Assembly (NCBI GenBank): GCA_003142915.1
Contig: PLNZ01000167.1
Location: forward strand, 1-15,940
Reading direction: 5' to 3'
Length of the DNA: 15,940 nt
From: Ignavibacteriales bacterium
GTDB taxonomy: Bacteria; Bacteroidota; Ignavibacteria; Ignavibacteriales; Ignavibacteriaceae
The first letter of the stretch is position 1; every line of letters begins with the position of its first letter. Positions 13,977 to 15,940 of the stretch are shown here, piece after piece. A program made the position numbers and the translations under genes. Under the pieces are notes generated by a model. It was not told the origin of the DNA, searched no databases, and saw nothing but the letters and a program-made list of their open reading frames with translations.

Positions 13977-15940
13977 ATGATAATTAAAAAAGAAGTTGAA
14001 ATCGGCGGTAAAATCTTTTCGATTGAAACAGGCAGATATGCAAAGCAAGCCAATGGAGCAGTAATGGTTAGATATGCAGACACAATGGTATTGGTTACCG
14101 CTGTTGCTGCTGAAGAAGCTAATAGTGATCAAGACTTCTTTCCGCTGCAGGTCGAATATAAAGAAAGGACTTCGGCTGCAGGAAAATTCCCCGGCGGTTA
14201 CATTAAAAGAGAAGGCAGACCAACAGAAAAAGAAATCTTAAGTTCAAGATTAATTGACAGGCCAATTAGACCTCTTTTTCCAAAAGAATTTAATAATGAA
14301 ACCCAGATTATTGCTTTTGTTTATTCACACGATGGCGAAAACGATGCGGATGTTCTTGCTGCAGTTGGAGCTTCGGCTGCTCTTACTATATCAGATATCC
14401 CGTTTGACGGCCCGACAGCTGAAATCAGGGTTGGTAAAATAAATAATCAATTCATTATTAACCCGACCCTCCAACAGCTTAAAGAAAGCGATATTGAACT
14501 TGTAGTTGCAGGTACTGCCGATTCTATTATGATGGTTGAGGGTGAATCTAAAGAAATAAGCGAAGATGATCTTCTCAATGCTCTTAAATTTGCCCACAAC
14601 GAAATAAAGAAACTTATCCAGCTTCAGGTAGAGTTAAGGGAAGAAGCCGGTAAAGCAAAAAAAGAAATAAAAGCTACGGAGATTGATGAAGCGCTCATAA
14701 AAGATGTCTATAATCTTGCTTACGAAAAGTTCAAAGAGATTGTTCATTCTGTTCTTTCAAAAGAGGATCGAAGCGCTAAGAATAAAGAGTTAAAAAACTC
14801 TGTTCAAGAATCATTAAAAGAAAAATACCAGGAAGAGGAAAAAGTTATTGGTGAAGTTCTTCATGATCTTGAAAAAGAATTAATGCGAAGCAGAATTCTT
14901 TCAGAAGGAATTCGTCTTGACGGAAGGAATACAAAACAAATCCGTCCAATCTCAATAGAACTGGGCAATCTGCCGAGGACACATGGATCAGCATTGTTTA
15001 CACGCGGAGAAACTCAAAGCTTAAGTTCAGTAACGCTTGGTACAAAAAACGATGAGCAAACAATTGACGGTTTGATTGATGAGTATACTAAAAAATTTAT
15101 GCTTCATTACAACTTCCCGCCGTTTTGCGTAGGCGAAGTTGGCAGGATGTCCGGTGTCGGCAGACGGGAAATAGGTCATGGAAATCTTGCAGAACGTGCA
15201 TTAAAAGTATTAATGCCGCCTGAAAATATTTTCCCATATACTGTTAGATTAATTTCCGATATTCTCGAATCAAACGGTTCTTCTTCAATGGCGACTGTTT
15301 GCGCCGGTTCACTTGGATTGATGGATGCAGGCGTTCCTATACAGAAGGCATGTGCGGGTATTGCGATGGGCCTTGTGAAGGAAGGCGAACAATTTGCTGT
15401 TCTTTCCGATATTTTGGGAAACGAAGATCACCTTGGTGATATGGATTTTAAGGTTGCCGGTACATCCGATGGAATTACAGCTTTCCAGATGGATATAAAA
15501 ATAAAAGGAATCTCATTTGAAATCATGGAAATTGCTCTTAAGCAAGCAAAAGAAGGCAGATTCCATATTCTTGGGATAATGAATGAAGCCATCAGCAAGC
15601 CAAGAGAATCTTTATCACCGTTTGCGCCAAGATTAATTACAATGAAGGTTGAACAAGATCAAATTGGCTTAATAATTGGCCCCGGCGGAAAGACTATACA
15701 GGGTATGCAAAGGACGTTCGGTGTAGATATAAATATTGACGACGATGGTACAATAAATATCGCATCACCGAATAAAGAAAGCGCCGCAAAGTGCAAAGAA
15801 TATATTAAAAAAATGACGGCAACTCCCGAAGTCGGAGAAGTATATGACGGCGTTATAACAAAAATAATGGACTTCGGAGCATTCGTTGAAATTCTTCCGG
15901 GTAAGGAAGGTTTATTACACATATCTCAAATAGACAACAA
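13977..15940 (+). CDS. pnp: Polyribonucleotide nucleotidyltransferase (PNPase), 3' end cut by window
   Basis: PNPase degrades RNA 3' to 5' by phosphorolysis and can add tails. The window holds 654 codons in one open frame and ends inside the S1 domain, so roughly the last 50-90 residues are missing. The first RNase PH domain contains FFPLQVEYKERTSAAGKFPGGYIKREGRP and SRLIDRPIRPLFPKEF. A helical domain follows, then the second RNase PH domain with GRREIGHGNLAERAL, SNGSSSMATVCAGSLGLMDAG and the catalytic DHLGDMDFKVAGT (Asp484 and Asp490). The KH domain has GPGG near residue 568, and S1 begins near residue 620 (GEVYDGVITKIMDFGAFVE). AAAAAGG lies six bases before the ATG, which is 11 bases after rpsO. 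No disabling change is seen. Confidence 0.97.
   Translation, partial: MIIKKEVEIGGKIFSIETGRYAKQANGAVMVRYADTMVLVTAVAAEEANSDQDFFPLQVEYKERTSAAGKFPGGYIKREGRPTEKEILSSRLIDRPIRPLFPKEFNNETQIIAFVYSHDGENDADVLAAVGASAALTISDIPFDGPTAEIRVGKINNQFIINPTLQQLKESDIELVVAGTADSIMMVEGESKEISEDDLLNALKFAHNEIKKLIQLQVELREEAGKAKKEIKATEIDEALIKDVYNLAYEKFKEIVHSVLSKEDRSAKNKELKNSVQESLKEKYQEEEKVIGEVLHDLEKELMRSRILSEGIRLDGRNTKQIRPISIELGNLPRTHGSALFTRGETQSLSSVTLGTKNDEQTIDGLIDEYTKKFMLHYNFPPFCVGEVGRMSGVGRREIGHGNLAERALKVLMPPENIFPYTVRLISDILESNGSSSMATVCAGSLGLMDAGVPIQKACAGIAMGLVKEGEQFAVLSDILGNEDHLGDMDFKVAGTSDGITAFQMDIKIKGISFEIMEIALKQAKEGRFHILGIMNEAISKPRESLSPFAPRLITMKVEQDQIGLIIGPGGKTIQGMQRTFGVDINIDDDGTINIASPNKESAAKCKEYIKKMTATPEVGEVYDGVITKIMDFGAFVEILPGKEGLLHISQIDN

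Noticed and set aside
1..15940. CRISPR arrays, transposases, phage genes, tRNA genes and toxin-antitoxin pairs
   Set aside because: No spaced direct repeats, transposase or integrase motifs, cloverleaf-like sequences or paired small toxin genes were found on reading both strands.

Overview
The window is AT-rich chromosomal DNA, most likely from a bacterium of the Fibrobacterota-Chlorobiota-Bacteroidota group, and probably from the Ignavibacteria/Chlorobi side. Three observations support this. The gene order rimP-nusA-infB-rbfA-truB-ribF-rpsO-pnp is unbroken. Shine-Dalgarno sites are clear in front of several genes (AAGGAGG, GGAGG, AAAGGAG), which is unlike classical Bacteroidia. Upstream of rimP there is nonetheless a match to the Bacteroidota-type promoter (TAnnTTTG with an upstream TTG). 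The taxonomy is an inference; no rRNA gene is present.

Positions 1-1764 (minus strand) hold a signalling cassette: an ECF sigma factor, a membrane anti-sigma factor with a zinc-finger head and a HEAT-repeat tail predicted to be periplasmic, and the start of a DUF4097-like lipoprotein. The last two overlap as ATGA. Positions 1986-2954 (plus) encode an aldo/keto reductase. A short intergenic repeat made of CACWGATT-like units separates it from a convergent GT9 glycosyltransferase (3078-4139, minus). A 74-residue orphan protein (4306-4530, minus) follows.

A GT2 glycosyltransferase that probably starts at TTG (4798-5439) overlaps an RluE-like 23S rRNA pseudouridine synthase by 38 bases (5402-6007, plus). 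This gene converges, with a 3-base gap, on an acetolactate decarboxylase with a signal peptide (6011-6775, minus).

From 7038 to the end runs the translation/RNA operon: ribosome maturation factors RimP and RbfA, transcription factor NusA, initiation factor IF2, tRNA pseudouridine-55 synthase TruB, the bifunctional FAD synthase RibF, ribosomal protein S15 and polynucleotide phosphorylase, which is cut by the window edge. These genes couple transcription, 30S maturation, initiation and RNA turnover.

I found no phage, transposase, CRISPR, tRNA or obvious defence system. The most interesting signals are structural. One is a 42-base GC-rich palindromic segment inserted exactly in frame in rimP. 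Another is a terminator-like hairpin on the rimP start region that shares a 12-base core with that insert. The others are a possible S15 leader hairpin and the HEAT-repeat anti-sigma factor. No stretch longer than about 300 bases lacks a gene.
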